Shown piece by piece: positions 43,530-54,009 of a stretch of 64,000 bases of DNA. The notes below the pieces were generated by a model. It was not told where the DNA came from and searched no databases. It worked only from the letters and a program-made list of their open reading frames with translations. Source of the DNA: Pyrenochaeta sp. MPI-SDFR-AT-0127 (Eukaryota; Ascomycota; Dothideomycetes; Pleosporales; Cucurbitariaceae); NCBI GenBank assembly GCA_020747015.1, contig JAGTJM010000006.1:620001-684000 (forward strand), written 5' to 3'. The translations under genes and the position numbers were made by a program. Numbering within the stretch: the stretch's first letter is position 1; each line of letters opens with the position of its first letter.

Positions 43530-44464
43530 GTCGCAGTCGCAGGTTGTGAGATTCTGTTGATCAGTGGAGGAGAGCAAGCAAAGTCACGGAAGATACGAGG
43601 TCTAGATGGTGAGAACGCGGGATGTGTCTCGGACCCCTTTTACGTTCTTGGAAACACGCCATGACCGGCCGCTCCTCGAGGTTCCAAGGTCGCATTAAAT
43701 TAGCCGGCAGCAATAGCGAACGGCATCAAGTATGCTCTTGGCAAGAGGTTTGAGGCGCGATGAAGAGGTTGGATCTGCCGGATAGCTGACAAAAGGAGTG
43801 AGATTGAAAGATATGACCGTCTTGATACTGTCTTTCAAGGAGAACGACCAATGCACGGCGATGGGTCTTAAGGATGTGAAAGAGAGCCCGCCGATGTAAG
43901 CGAAAAGGCTAGTCCTGATCCTGTCACGCGTTCCTGAATCCCTGTCGATCCGAATCTCACCGTGGCTAGTCACCATCTTCACCACCCAAATACAAAGAAA
44001 AACATCTTCATCTCATTTCGGAGGAAATAAAGAGGAGGAGGAAGAAATATCAAAAGATACTGGTTCATACCTGAAGTGATTCGCTTGACAGAGAGAACCA
44101 GGTAGAAGAGTTGAAAGCTTGACATGCATATACATACGCTATGCTATCTTCCTCAGGACCCATGCGATCAGAAATCCTCTAATGCCTACTTCCAAGTGGC
44201 AATACTTTGAAAGAAAAAATCCCCCTCATCTATATGCCATACAATGCTATGCGCCTCTGTACGCCACGCGCACTGGATAGATTCCTAGTGCGATCTGTGA
44301 GAAGTTTACATATCGCTGATATGTACGTGATGGGAAATTTCCCCACACAGTGTACCTCAATGTTTCGAGTCCACAGGAGCGATGTCCTCCTCTATACACT
44401 TGAGATACTGATGGCGAGATTGTTTCATCGCCGCATCGTTAAACCACATATATGGCCGGTAGGT
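43530..44464. other. Intergenic region, no gene seen
   Basis: About 930 bases between minus-strand genes, with only short, unsupported frames. It should hold the promoter of the F-box-like gene and the 3' end of the DUF3405 gene. Confidence 0.4.
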
Positions 44465-46873
44465 TCAAGGCTTCGCTTTATCCTTATGCATCCTCTTCAC
44501 AGGATGCAACAGCATACCTGGTATACACATTCTCTTTTCCTCCAACTGGCCATCAAATCCCATCCCGCCATCAATGCGCTCCTTTTCGCCCCAATTCTGC
44601 TTAACAATGGGCCAATTGAGCCAGCGGCGGTACAAGTTTCGCGGGAATCGTGAAGCATAGTACCATGACCAGCCCTGGAAGTTGTACTCGCGGTCGTGGT
44701 TGTAAGGCGAATCTGCCTCCTCGGTCCAGGCGCCTTGTCTGCTCTCGAGCGCTTCGCCACTGCGTTCGTCAACGGTGGAGGCGGTGTCGAAAATGGCTTC
44801 GCTGTATGCGGCTGGCCAGTGGCGGTCGTTGAAGATGGGATGAGGGGCGTAAACGGCTTTGAGGCCGTGCTGGAGGGCCACTGTTGAGGGCCACATTTCT
44901 GCTTGCATACTACGGCCTACCAAGTTCTCTTCATGCATGGCCTGTAGCATGCGCTTGCTGAACCGCACAACGGTGTTGATGAAAACACGGCGATCGATTT
45001 GTTCAAAGTCAGGGTGCGTGAACCAATCTGCTTGACCATCTTCTGGGGTGAAGATCGGTCTCACGTTCGGGAGGTAGTTCCAGATCTTGTCTTTATAGGA
45101 CCAGGTCGTGTTCCGCGGATCCCACATTGGAAGCAAGGTAATGAAATCAGTCGGCTCATTGACACCCCACTGGAAGTTATCAGCTTCGAAACTCGTCGGT
45201 GGGACAGGTCCCAGCGGCTTCTGCGGTGGCTGTGCTCTCCCCCACGGCCGCGGTCCCCAAACCGGTGGTGGAATGAGAGAATGTGCCGATGCATTGAGAA
45301 CGTCTTTATGCGTCTGTTCAATAAACGATTGATAATCTCCATGTACGCTTGGAAGATAGTAGCGCTTATTGCGTTCCCAAAGCAGCTTTCTAGGCTGTTT
45401 ATCCGCAAACTCGCTGATCTTCTCGAAGAAATGGTAGTGGTGTCCAGTATATCTCGCATCTGTTTCCCAGTTCCAAATGTAGTCGAATTCAGGATGTGTA
45501 AGACTGAACCATTGTAGGCACATGAATTGCTGCCAGTACACCTGCCAGTCCATAACTTTGGGATACCATTTTGGAAAGATGGACTCGGACCAGAGCACCG
45601 CGATGTCCTGCAGCTCTTCTGGCACGTTCTCCCTTAGAATTCTGTTGTATTCTCGTTGATCCTCGAAAATCGGTATCGTTCTATCCTTGACGTGGACGTA
45701 GAGGATGACTTGGTATTCTCCACCAGATTGAAGGGAGAGCTCAGAAATCATGGCGCGTATCGCAGTAATGTCGTTCTCCTCGTAGTGATAGCCAGTCCAG
45801 GCGCGGATGAGTATAGCAGTCCGGTGATGATATTTCTGCTCATGTTGTTCCCTATTCTCCAGGCTGCTTCTGCTTGTATCAACTGGAATTGCAAAAGCTG
45901 ACGAAGCGACCGCAGGCTCAGGTAGCGCGGTGCTAGGGATTTTGACAGTCGCAGTCCGGGCCATTGGTCGGTATCGCTCCTTGTTGCGCTCGAGGCACTC
46001 ATCTTGTAGCGCTCCCCATCTGACTTCGGACCATTCGGGCACCGTTTCCGGGGCTTTCCAGTGCTGGACCTCTTCAGGAAATTCGTCGTCGCCATATCCG
46101 TAGGGCCCATAACGCGAGTATCGATCAAAGCAGACGTCGTCGTCCAAGCCAACGACATCATAGCCGCCTGCGTATACGGGAGGGAAGCCTGCAGGAACTC
46201 CACGGTATACTTGAACCTCGTCGTCGGTGCTCTCGTTCAGTGCAACGCCACGGGGACCTATGCAAGCTACATGCTTGCCCTTCCAACTCTTCTTCCAACT
46301 TGGAGTGTTGTACTGTGGAAATGGCTTATATGCTATTGGATCTGATGCAATTGAGCCATTGAGTTTATGATGTCCCGAATCATAAACGCGATAGTCCCTG
46401 TTTCTTATCAGCTCTAGCACTCTACCCTGGATTTGGATCTTCACTTACATATCAAACTGTTCCCACCGATTCGGATCATACTTTTTGTAGATGTATTCCT
46501 GAAACGGCGGCCAATGTCCACCCCAAGTCGGCCGACTCCAGTTCAGCATCTTTTGCATGTACTCCTTCATGTTGGACGGCCGCGGTGTCGGAGGGACATA
46601 GGGATGCGCTCTAGAGGGTCCCGTCACCCATGGCGGGCTTGATTTTGTCGGCGTTGAATCCGGCACAGGTACGATTGGGGGATTGCCTCCCACGTCATCC
46701 TGGCCCTCAAAAGGTATCGTGCTCTGATCCTGTGGCCTGCTCCCCAAGTCGAAGAGCGGTAATTGCTCGTACACCTTTTGCTGCGCCCATGGGCTCTGTT
46801 GCAGCACGACGAAAATGAAAAGAAATGCTATGAAAGTAAGTATGGCGAATCTGCGAGGCGACCGGACGAGCAT
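44465..46873 (-). CDS. DUF3405 family protein, type II membrane, glycosyltransferase-like
   Basis: Exons 46449-46873 and 44465-46397 on the minus strand, with a 51-base GT-AG intron, give 785 residues. A single membrane segment (FAILTFIAFLFIFVVLQ, about residues 9-25) after a short basic tail predicts a Golgi-type type II membrane protein with its large domain in the lumen. A proline-rich stem follows. The body matches the fungal DUF3405 family: HHRTAILIRAWTGYHY, the strand YQVILYVHVKD, the FDYIWNWETDARYTGHHYHF segment with acidic residues, and AEMWPSTVALQHGLKAVYAPHP. These features suggest a sugar-transferring enzyme with a GT-A-like acidic metal site, but no member is firmly characterised to my knowledge. 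The ATG at 46873 precedes the membrane anchor. Confidence 0.85.
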
Positions 46874-48262
46874 CGTGTCGGTAGGCTATTCGTATCCGTA
46901 AGCGTACTTAGGAACAGAATGCTGATATGTTGCGGTATCGTATTCCAGGTAGGACAACAAATCGTAGGTGGAGGCTTTAACGTTCACGGGAATGCTGCAT
47001 CGTTCAGAGTGTTCGCAAGGCTTCTGCTTCTGCTGTAAAGATCGTATGAAGCAAATAATGCGATTGTTGGAATTGCAGGGCGCTCTTAGTCCAGGTGACT
47101 GAAGGCGATAAAAAGAAACAACTGGTATACTCGTCACTGCGACCGACGAGCACAGCAAGGAGATATGCACAGCAAACAGGCCAGCGGCAGCACGGAAAAA
47201 AGATATACAATAAAAAGGAGTGGAAAGCCGCAAAGGACAGTAAGAGTGAAGCCAGAGCCACAGGAGTGGAAACGAGACGACCGAACGGGAAGAAAGGAAA
47301 ACGCAAGGCAAACGCCCGTCGATAGGGACTGTATATTGCACGCTTTAGAGCCCTGCGTCGAACAATCTCAAACCCACAGGAACGCAGCCAGAACGTCTTG
47401 TCAAGCAAGCTGGCCCCCCGGGGGGGGGGGGCAAGCGACCTATAGATTTTGACACCTTCAACCAAACATTGCCGCATTGTGCCTGCAGGGGAAAGATGCC
47501 CAGCAGCCCATGCGTGACGCGTTGCACCCGTCTGGATCGTCATAAAACCTGCGCCTGGCGCGATTGTGACTGGGTGAGTCTGTGGGCCGAGTGCCAGCAT
47601 ATCCTCATCTCAGCTGTGTGCATGGTGTTTCGCAAAATCTCCGAAGCGGTAGAGAGCCGTCGCACCATTCCGCAAATCAATCTACCCGTTGCGAGCATCG
47701 AGCAACGATCAGCACACCAAGCGCTCCATCCTTGTCCATGGCAAATTGGGAGATCAACGTTGTTGAGAGCTAAGGTTTTTTTTTCCTTTGCACACAGGCT
47801 GCGTGTGTTTGATGAGGGCTAAGAGTTTACAAGAAATGTGTCGTGTTTCATCCAAGCCAACGGAAAGCATTCGAGACCTGGCTACAAACGTTGGAACTAC
47901 CGTTGTAGTGCGACACAGGGATTATAGATTGATTGTGATGCAGTACACAATGCCAGATTAGAGTAACTTCATATTTGTTTGCTCAGCTTCTGCTAGCTGC
48001 AGAAATTACTTTGCCGATTGCCATTCTACAGAGTATGGTATTTTTGCCAAATGCCGTCTGCAAGTCTAATATGCACCTCGTCATGACGCCTTTCCGAGCC
48101 TCTGTCACAAACCAAATCCGTTGCGTTAGGATAAACAAGGACACGAAGGGGAACGTGTAATAGCCGTCCAAAGACGTTTCGCCAAACCCCCTCCGTTCCC
48201 AGTCTCCACTATAAGACCCCAGACGTCTAGAGCTTGACAACGTCCCGAAGGACTGTGTATCC
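46874..48262. other. Intergenic region with a C6G12 tract
   Basis: About 1.4 kb between minus-strand genes. A 198-codon minus frame (47004-47600) has no ATG near its start and no family resemblance. CCCCCC followed by twelve G lies at 47414-47431. The region holds the DUF3405 promoter and the SHP1 3' end. Confidence 0.4.
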
Positions 48263-49656
48263 TCACTTCCACTTCTGCACGACCACACCGCCGCGCTTGA
48301 ACTCTGCCATATCACCCAGGACTTGGGCCTTGTCCGTCAGTTCCTTTGAGGGGAACGTCATCATGAGCGCATACTCGCGTTCCTGGCTAGCCGGACTGGC
48401 CCTGGTCACAAAGTCGTAGACGTCGCCAACAGTGTGCGTAGTATTGAACCGCGACTGCAACCGGGTACCGTCGCCCAGACGGATTTGCAGCGTGATTGTG
48501 GGGACAGAGGAGTCAACGTCGACAGTAGGTTGCGCAGAGCTGGCCGAGGCCGTGGGCGTTGTAGTAGACGTCACACCGGCAAGGGGCGCAGCCGCTGAGC
48601 TCGCACCGGGGGTGGGGCTACCGAGACGGTTTCCAGACCCCGAGAAAGGAACATACTTTTTCTTTGGCTGCTTGTAGTCCTCGTCTTTGTGTGCGTGCAC
48701 CTCGACATCCACTTCTTGTCCGTGCTCGACGTTGAGAATGTGTAGCGGAGCATGACCTGTATTGATCATCTCGAGTGTGCGTGCGTTGGCCGGGTCATCA
48801 TAGCGGAACAGGGCACCATCGTCGACGGAGAAGCCGTCGCGCCAGAGGTGCAGCTCGCGATGGGCGCGCGGGGGCGGCGAGGGGATGCTGGCGCTGGGAT
48901 CTGGGATCGTACGAGAGGGGGCATCGTCGCCACCAAGCGTAGTACCTGCACCGCGAAAGTGTGAGCTGGGTTGCTCATCGTCACCACCCGGTCGGGGAGC
49001 ATTTCTAGAGATTGTTAGATTGAGTGCTGCCGATGGTCTCTGGCACACTTACTGCCGTGCCCGTTTGAGGATGTTGTTGATCTGGTCGCGCGGGTTTGCC
49101 TGGTTGGGGTTCTGAACAGCGAGGCCGGACTTCTCCCCACCGGCAAAGAAGTCCTGGTTCTCGTCGTCCTGGAAGTCGTCGTCTGATTCACGGTCGCCGT
49201 CATCGTGCGAATGGCCGTGTCCTCCTCCGCCACCAGACGACTGCAGGTCCTTGAGGGTCCTCAGGCCCCGCTGTGCAGGTTGCCGACTCGAGCTAGGCTG
49301 TTGTGACGAAGACGACGAGGATGCGGCAGCTGGAGGTACATATGCGCCACCGAGAGTGCGACCACCACCAGCAACAGGCTCTTGGGCAGGGTTGGGGTTG
49401 GGGGGTTGCTCGTCGCCGGCCATGTTGACGTCTGGCTCAGAATCTTCTGCCTGTTCTGTGGATTCGTCGAAGAAGAGTGAAGCAGCAAGAGTGAGGTCGC
49501 CGTTGGAGGCGTTTAGGTAGCGCTCTGCCTGCGACTTTGGTTAGTGAGCAGCTCGGGGAGCTTCTACAGGCTTCCACTTGCCTGTCCAGGGTCAAGGCCA
49601 GTCAAGCTTGTCAGCTGGGCGATCTGCGCGTCACGGTCGTCGGCACCTTCAGACAT
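48263..49656 (-). CDS. SHP1: Shp1/p47-type Cdc48 cofactor (UBA-SEP-UBX)
   Basis: Adaptor that links the AAA ATPase Cdc48/p97 to ubiquitinated or phosphatase-related substrates and to membrane fusion. Exons on the minus strand: 49582-49656, 49053-49528 and 48263-49004, giving 430 residues. Exon 1-2 encode a UBA-type helical unit (LTGLDPGQAERYLNASNGD). A disordered linker rich in S, G, H, D and E follows. The SEP domain contains LHLWRDGFSVDDGALFRYDD. The UBX domain fills the C-terminal 80 residues, from TITLQIRLGDGTRL to VVVQKWK. Its FPSKEL loop corresponds to the Cdc48-binding FPR-type loop, though changed. The first intron (49529-49581) has a GC donor, CAG/GCAAGT, in place of GT; no GT site restores the frame. 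It is divergent from MIM1. Confidence 0.93.
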
Positions 49657-50265
49657 TTCAGCGTGGCAATTGAGGCGAATGTGTAGAGGGTCGTGTTTTG
49701 TATTATTTGGACAGCAATCTGGGGAGTCTTTATTGGCGGGGTTAGAGGCGACAGGGTGGGCGGGCTTGCTGTGAGGCTGCCGCCGGGCTGACGTCGACGC
49801 TTGGCTCTGCGCTTCACCAATTGCTACAGCAAGCCGCCGCCACGTGAACTGAGATTGCAGCAATGGGCAGCTCGAGCATGACGTGCATAATCTCTTGACT
49901 GTGATGTATGTGAGCGTCTCGCAATTGACTGCGTGGGGAGGGCATGCATCCAAGGCAGTCCACTTGCATCAAAGTTACCCGATATTGCCAAGCTCGGGAG
50001 TCCAGCATGCACAGAGCCTCACAAACCACACACCTCGGAAGTGCAGCAGCCCTCGCTCACGCTCCTTTGCAAAGCGCTCGCGCAAACACATTGCCCCACG
50101 AAGCCCAGACTGTCGCAGCAAAGGCCGATTCACACGCCCGTCTCACTAAGCTCTAATTGCTCATCTCAACGCCTCCGACACCGCGCTTTCCTCCGCATCA
50201 CCTCCGCATTCCCGCCGTGGGGCATTGATCCTAGCATCAACACACCTGTCGCCCCCGTCATCTGG

Positions 50266-50303
<38 letters not shown>

Positions 50304-50310
50304 CTCCACA
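49657..50310. promoter_or_regulatory. Divergent SHP1-MIM1 promoter region
   Basis: A 650-base spacer between divergent genes. It contains a CA dinucleotide repeat next to the MIM1 start (separate entry). A plus-strand frame across 49933-50310 is open upstream of MIM1 but has no independent support. Confidence 0.45.
50269..50301 (+). repeat. (CA)n microsatellite
   Basis: An uninterrupted CA repeat of about 16 units ending nine bases before the MIM1 ATG at 50311. It therefore lies in the MIM1 5' leader or core promoter. Length changes here would alter the immediate upstream context of the start codon. Confidence 0.9.
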
Positions 50311-50766
50311 ATGGCGTCAGACGCCTCTGTCCCCAGCAACCTCGCCGAGTCCGGCATCACCATAACCTCTGACAGCGAAAACTACGACGGCAACAACGAG
50401 CTCTCCCCCTCCCCACCGTCGTCCTCGTCATCGCCATTGATACTCTACAAGCCGCCCACAATCTGGGGGCTCCTGAGAGGAGCTGCTATCAACCTGGTCC
50501 TGCCCTTTATCAACGGCCTCATGTTGGGTTTCGGCGAGCTGGTTGCAAATGAAGCAGCATTCCGGCTGGGCTGGTCAGGGACAAAGGTACTTTTACTCAT
50601 AGCCTATAGCCTCTCCCGGCCCATCGCTAACACAACGAGCTAGATATTTCCCACACACCGCTCCGACTCGCGTCGCGTAGGCCCTGGTGTGGAGATGCGT
50701 GCCGACCCCGTCGAGCGAAGGCGGAGGAACGGCCAGGAGCTAGACATGTACACTTCGCTCGAGTAG
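50311..50766 (+). CDS. MIM1: Mim1, mitochondrial outer-membrane import protein
   Basis: Subunit of the MIM complex, which inserts alpha-helical proteins into the mitochondrial outer membrane. Exons 50311-50586 and 50644-50766, with a 57-base intron, give 132 residues. The N-terminal 45 residues are polar and rich in S and P. The single membrane helix lies in ISNLV-like context as INLVLPFINGLMLGFGELVA (about residues 64-83). It carries the GxxxG spacing (GLMLG) that drives Mim1 oligomerisation, which is known from yeast. The C-terminus is short and basic, then ends MYTSLE. Several TAG triplets follow the stop. The start fits the family length, although the frame is also open upstream. Confidence 0.88.
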
Positions 50767-51438
50767 TAGTAGTAGCACACTCTCACACGGATATACCCGA
50801 AGAGAGGTATATAAAAAGAAAATTAGTTTGCATTGTGAAGAAAAATTGTCCCTTGCGACAATACAACACCACAAACTCTTTGTACATACAAAATGCGACT
50901 TATGCTGGGAGAGAAAGCATTAGTCCCATGTTTCTAGCTCTGGCCGGTGGTTCTTTTGTTACGACGTTCAGCAAGCGAGGAGAAGCCCCCCAATTTTTTT
51001 TTGAAGAAAAATATTGATTCGTTGCCATCTACAATTAATAGAAGTTCTTGGAAACAGAAGATTATTTATTCTCAAGGAGAAACTTTAACTCGTGCCAAAG
51101 TACACAGCACATTTTACCTACTGGGGCTCCCTTCAAACATGAATTCTACTCGAGCCCCCTTAGCACAGAGCAAGTCATGCCAATATGTCTCTGCAGAGAA
51201 AAGCAAAACAAGTTCATCGCCCGTGGTCAACCTAAATTGAGAGCATTTGCATTCGATATTTGTACAAGGGGATGTTTTATCCTAATGCCTACAATGGACT
51301 TTGCCCAAATGCCCGATTCCATGCACATGATACTAACACAAGATTGAAATCCATCTCAGTGTCCCATATATCATACACGCACACCTCTATATCGCTCTCA
51401 CACAGAGACAGACAGACAGACACACACAACAAGACCTT
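50767..51438. other. Convergent MIM1-OXA1 3' region
   Basis: About 670 AT-rich bases between convergent stops. No gene seen. A GACA/CA simple repeat at about 51407-51430 lies just past the OXA1 stop, within its probable 3' UTR. Confidence 0.45.
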
Positions 51439-53408
51439 CTATGACCTGTTCTCAAATCTTCTTCGTCTCTCAATCTCATAGTCGTTAGCCCTCTTCTTCC
51501 TTCTCTCTTGCTCCTTGGTCAGCTTCGGGCCTCCGTATCCAGCTTTCCTGCCCATGCCCTCTACGCTATCCGAGAATCTCCTCCACATGTAGCTGAGTCT
51601 GTAGTTCCTGCGGTAGTAGTCGAGTCTGTTGCTGAGGGATCCTTGGGCACCCTCCTCGTAGTCAACGTCGCGGTCGGGTCGCTCTGCGTCAATCTTTGGG
51701 GCTTCGGGTTTGAGGTGGGCGGGTAGCTCTGATCCGGCCTTGATCTTGATACCAGAGAGGGTTGCGGCGGTGCGGCGGTTTGTTGCGGGCTTGATTGAGG
51801 TTGGTGGTTGGTAGCGAACCTTTCCGTCGCGGGACTTTATATCCTTCAGCTTAAGCTCGCCCTTCGCTACCTTGGTGTAAAGCTCATTGCTCTCCTTGCT
51901 GGGCAGTGTTCGGATGTTGATCATGCGCCTGAATCCATTCTGGCGGAGGAGCCACCCTGTAATACCACCCATGACACCAGAAACCAAAAAGTATAGCTGG
52001 AGGGCTGAGACCTGGAAGGCAGTGATGATGCCGAGGAAGACTGCGAGACCAGTGAACATCTTCTGTCGCTGCGCCGCTTGCCCGACATCATTTTGAACAC
52101 CAGTTTCGCCACCAGTCTAAATTAAGATGTTAGTCGTCTATACGAGGAAGAGAGGGGAAAGAGCTTACCTTGAAAACGGTGTACATGATCGCTGTAGTCG
52201 CAGCGGGGAGAATGAAGTACGGATCGCGGACTGTCAAATCAGAGAACCACAGGAAACCATCTTGGTTCATTCCTGGGACTGGCAAGTCACCCATCGCTCG
52301 CAGGAATCTGAAAGCAGAGAAACCAATCCAACCCTGGACAATCATGAACCCTCCCATTGACAGGAAGCCTCCAACATATGGCTTCATGATCTCTTGTTGC
52401 TGCAACCTGTATAGGTCGGCTTGCTGTTTGTCACCTCTGGCAACTGCAGCCTCCATCTTGTCTTGCAGAGGCTTAGTGACGGGTGCCAACGCCGCCATTG
52501 CGGCCATCTTGTCCGAACTTAGAGCCTGAAAAAAGAAGGTTGCGCAGCGGACCACCACACCAGCGGCGATGATGGAGCCAGCCCAGCCCCAGCCAGATTG
52601 GAGGTAGATTGTTTCAATGGTCTTCTCAAACACCGTGGTCATGCCCCAGCCATAATCCAGCCCAAGCTCCTTCAATTGCCCAGCATGGTCGATGAGGCGT
52701 GTAGGATCTATCTCGGCTGCAGGCAGGGCATTCTGAACTGGATCTATGCCGAGAAGCTCATCAACCGTCTTCGGACCGGAACCGCTGAGTGTGGATGCGT
52801 TCTCTGCGACTGTGCTTGCTGAACTTGACGTTCCATCGACGACAGCAGCCTTGTCAATGCCTGCAGGCGCAAGCTCCGGTGTAGCAGTGGTGACGACGGG
52901 TTTGGCGTGCTTCGCGACTTCGGCGGCATGTTGCGCCTGGTTGGAGAACTCGGCAACGGGCACTTGCTCGGTGGGCGCACCTGGTGTGCTGGACCTCCCC
53001 CAACTCCAGGGCGCATACCATGACCCATAGCGGACAGATGACGCATTCAGAACAACATTCTGGTTCCCTGTTGCCCCGGTCCTCCACCGAGCGGAGTGGA
53101 GCGGGCTCGTTCGAGATAAAGGCGCGGAGAAACCAGCGGTTCGGGGTAATGAGGAAAACTGTTTGTCATCTTGTTAGAACAGGTACTTAGCAACATCATA
53201 GCCGGGAGAATTGGTATCATATGTGCGGTAGGGCGATTAGGAAGGACGCGCATCAATTTGCGGCATGCGGAGGTGGAGAGGCCTGATGAAGCACAGCATC
53301 TCGAAGAACTGGATTGCGCACCTTTCTTGCACCATTACAGCGAATGGCAGGTTGCCGTGAAGATAAAGGAACGAATTGGGCGGGCCGCAGCCCTCTACTC
53401 GGAAGCAT
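51439..53408 (-). CDS. OXA1: Oxa1, mitochondrial inner-membrane insertase
   Basis: YidC/Oxa1/Alb3 family protein that inserts mitochondrially encoded and some imported proteins into the inner membrane. Exons on the minus strand: 53322-53408, 52169-53158 and 51439-52116, giving 584 residues. Exon 1 (MLPSRGLRPAQ...) is basic and joins FSSLPRTAGFSAP to make a typical presequence; this intron is 163 bases, long for the window. The core begins at DYGWGMTTVFEKTIE, with membrane segments at GWGWAGSIIAAGVVVRCATF, MGGFMIVQGWIGFSAF, DPYFILPAATTAIMYTVFK and, in exon 3, TGLAVFLGIITAFQVSALQLYF. A basic C-terminal tail ends the protein, as in Oxa1 proteins that bind ribosomes. The first splice is the least certain part. 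Confidence 0.92.
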
Positions 53409-54009
53409 TGTAAGATGTCGTCCAAAGTCGTCGGAGCACGTAGTGAGCTCTCGCATCTTTTTCGAAAGCCGGCAATGCCAAGCGCCGGTCGCCCTCAGAC
53501 CAAATACACAACATTGCTCACACCACCACCGAGAAGCTCCGCAGACATGCAATCAAAATGAAAAATGAAAACAACAATCTGTAATTCGGTGGCGCTGTTG
53601 ATCAACAAAATTATTGAAGTATTCATTCATCGAACTATCGAAATATAGAGACAGAAACAGAATTCCCACGCGCCTTTTCCGGGTATGCCGACCTCGCCAT
53701 CATCGTCATGAATCCTTAAACACCCATCTGAATGCAGCGACAAGCAGCTCCGAACTCAACTGTACATCGAGGGTCTTTGGAACAGCTACCAGAGGCAGCT
53801 CTGACACCTCTATTACTCCATCCCCAATCGTAGTGAAACAAATGCAAATGCAGAAAATACAACAACAGACGCGCATAAGCAGAGAACTGTGGTGTACAAA
53901 TGATCTTTGTGCGTGCATATCGGTGATATGAATTACCCCCTAAGATGCTGGAAAGGAGAAGATATTCGTGTAGTAATGTGGCGCCTTCCGGGGTATCTCT
54001 ATCGGATAT
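53409..54009. other. Intergenic region between KDM5-type gene and OXA1
   Basis: About 600 bases with no supportable gene. It holds the OXA1 promoter and the 3' end of the demethylase gene, both on the minus strand. Confidence 0.45.

Noticed and set aside
44999..45517. 172-codon plus-strand frame within the DUF3405 gene
   Set aside because: Antisense shadow of conserved coding sequence.
47004..47600. 198-codon minus-strand frame upstream of the DUF3405 gene
   Set aside because: Low-complexity, no ATG near its start, crosses the homopolymer tract, and shows no family match.
49933..50643. Long upstream extension of the MIM1 frame
   Set aside because: The extension runs through the CA repeat and promoter, and the family protein is short; the ATG at 50311 gives the expected size.
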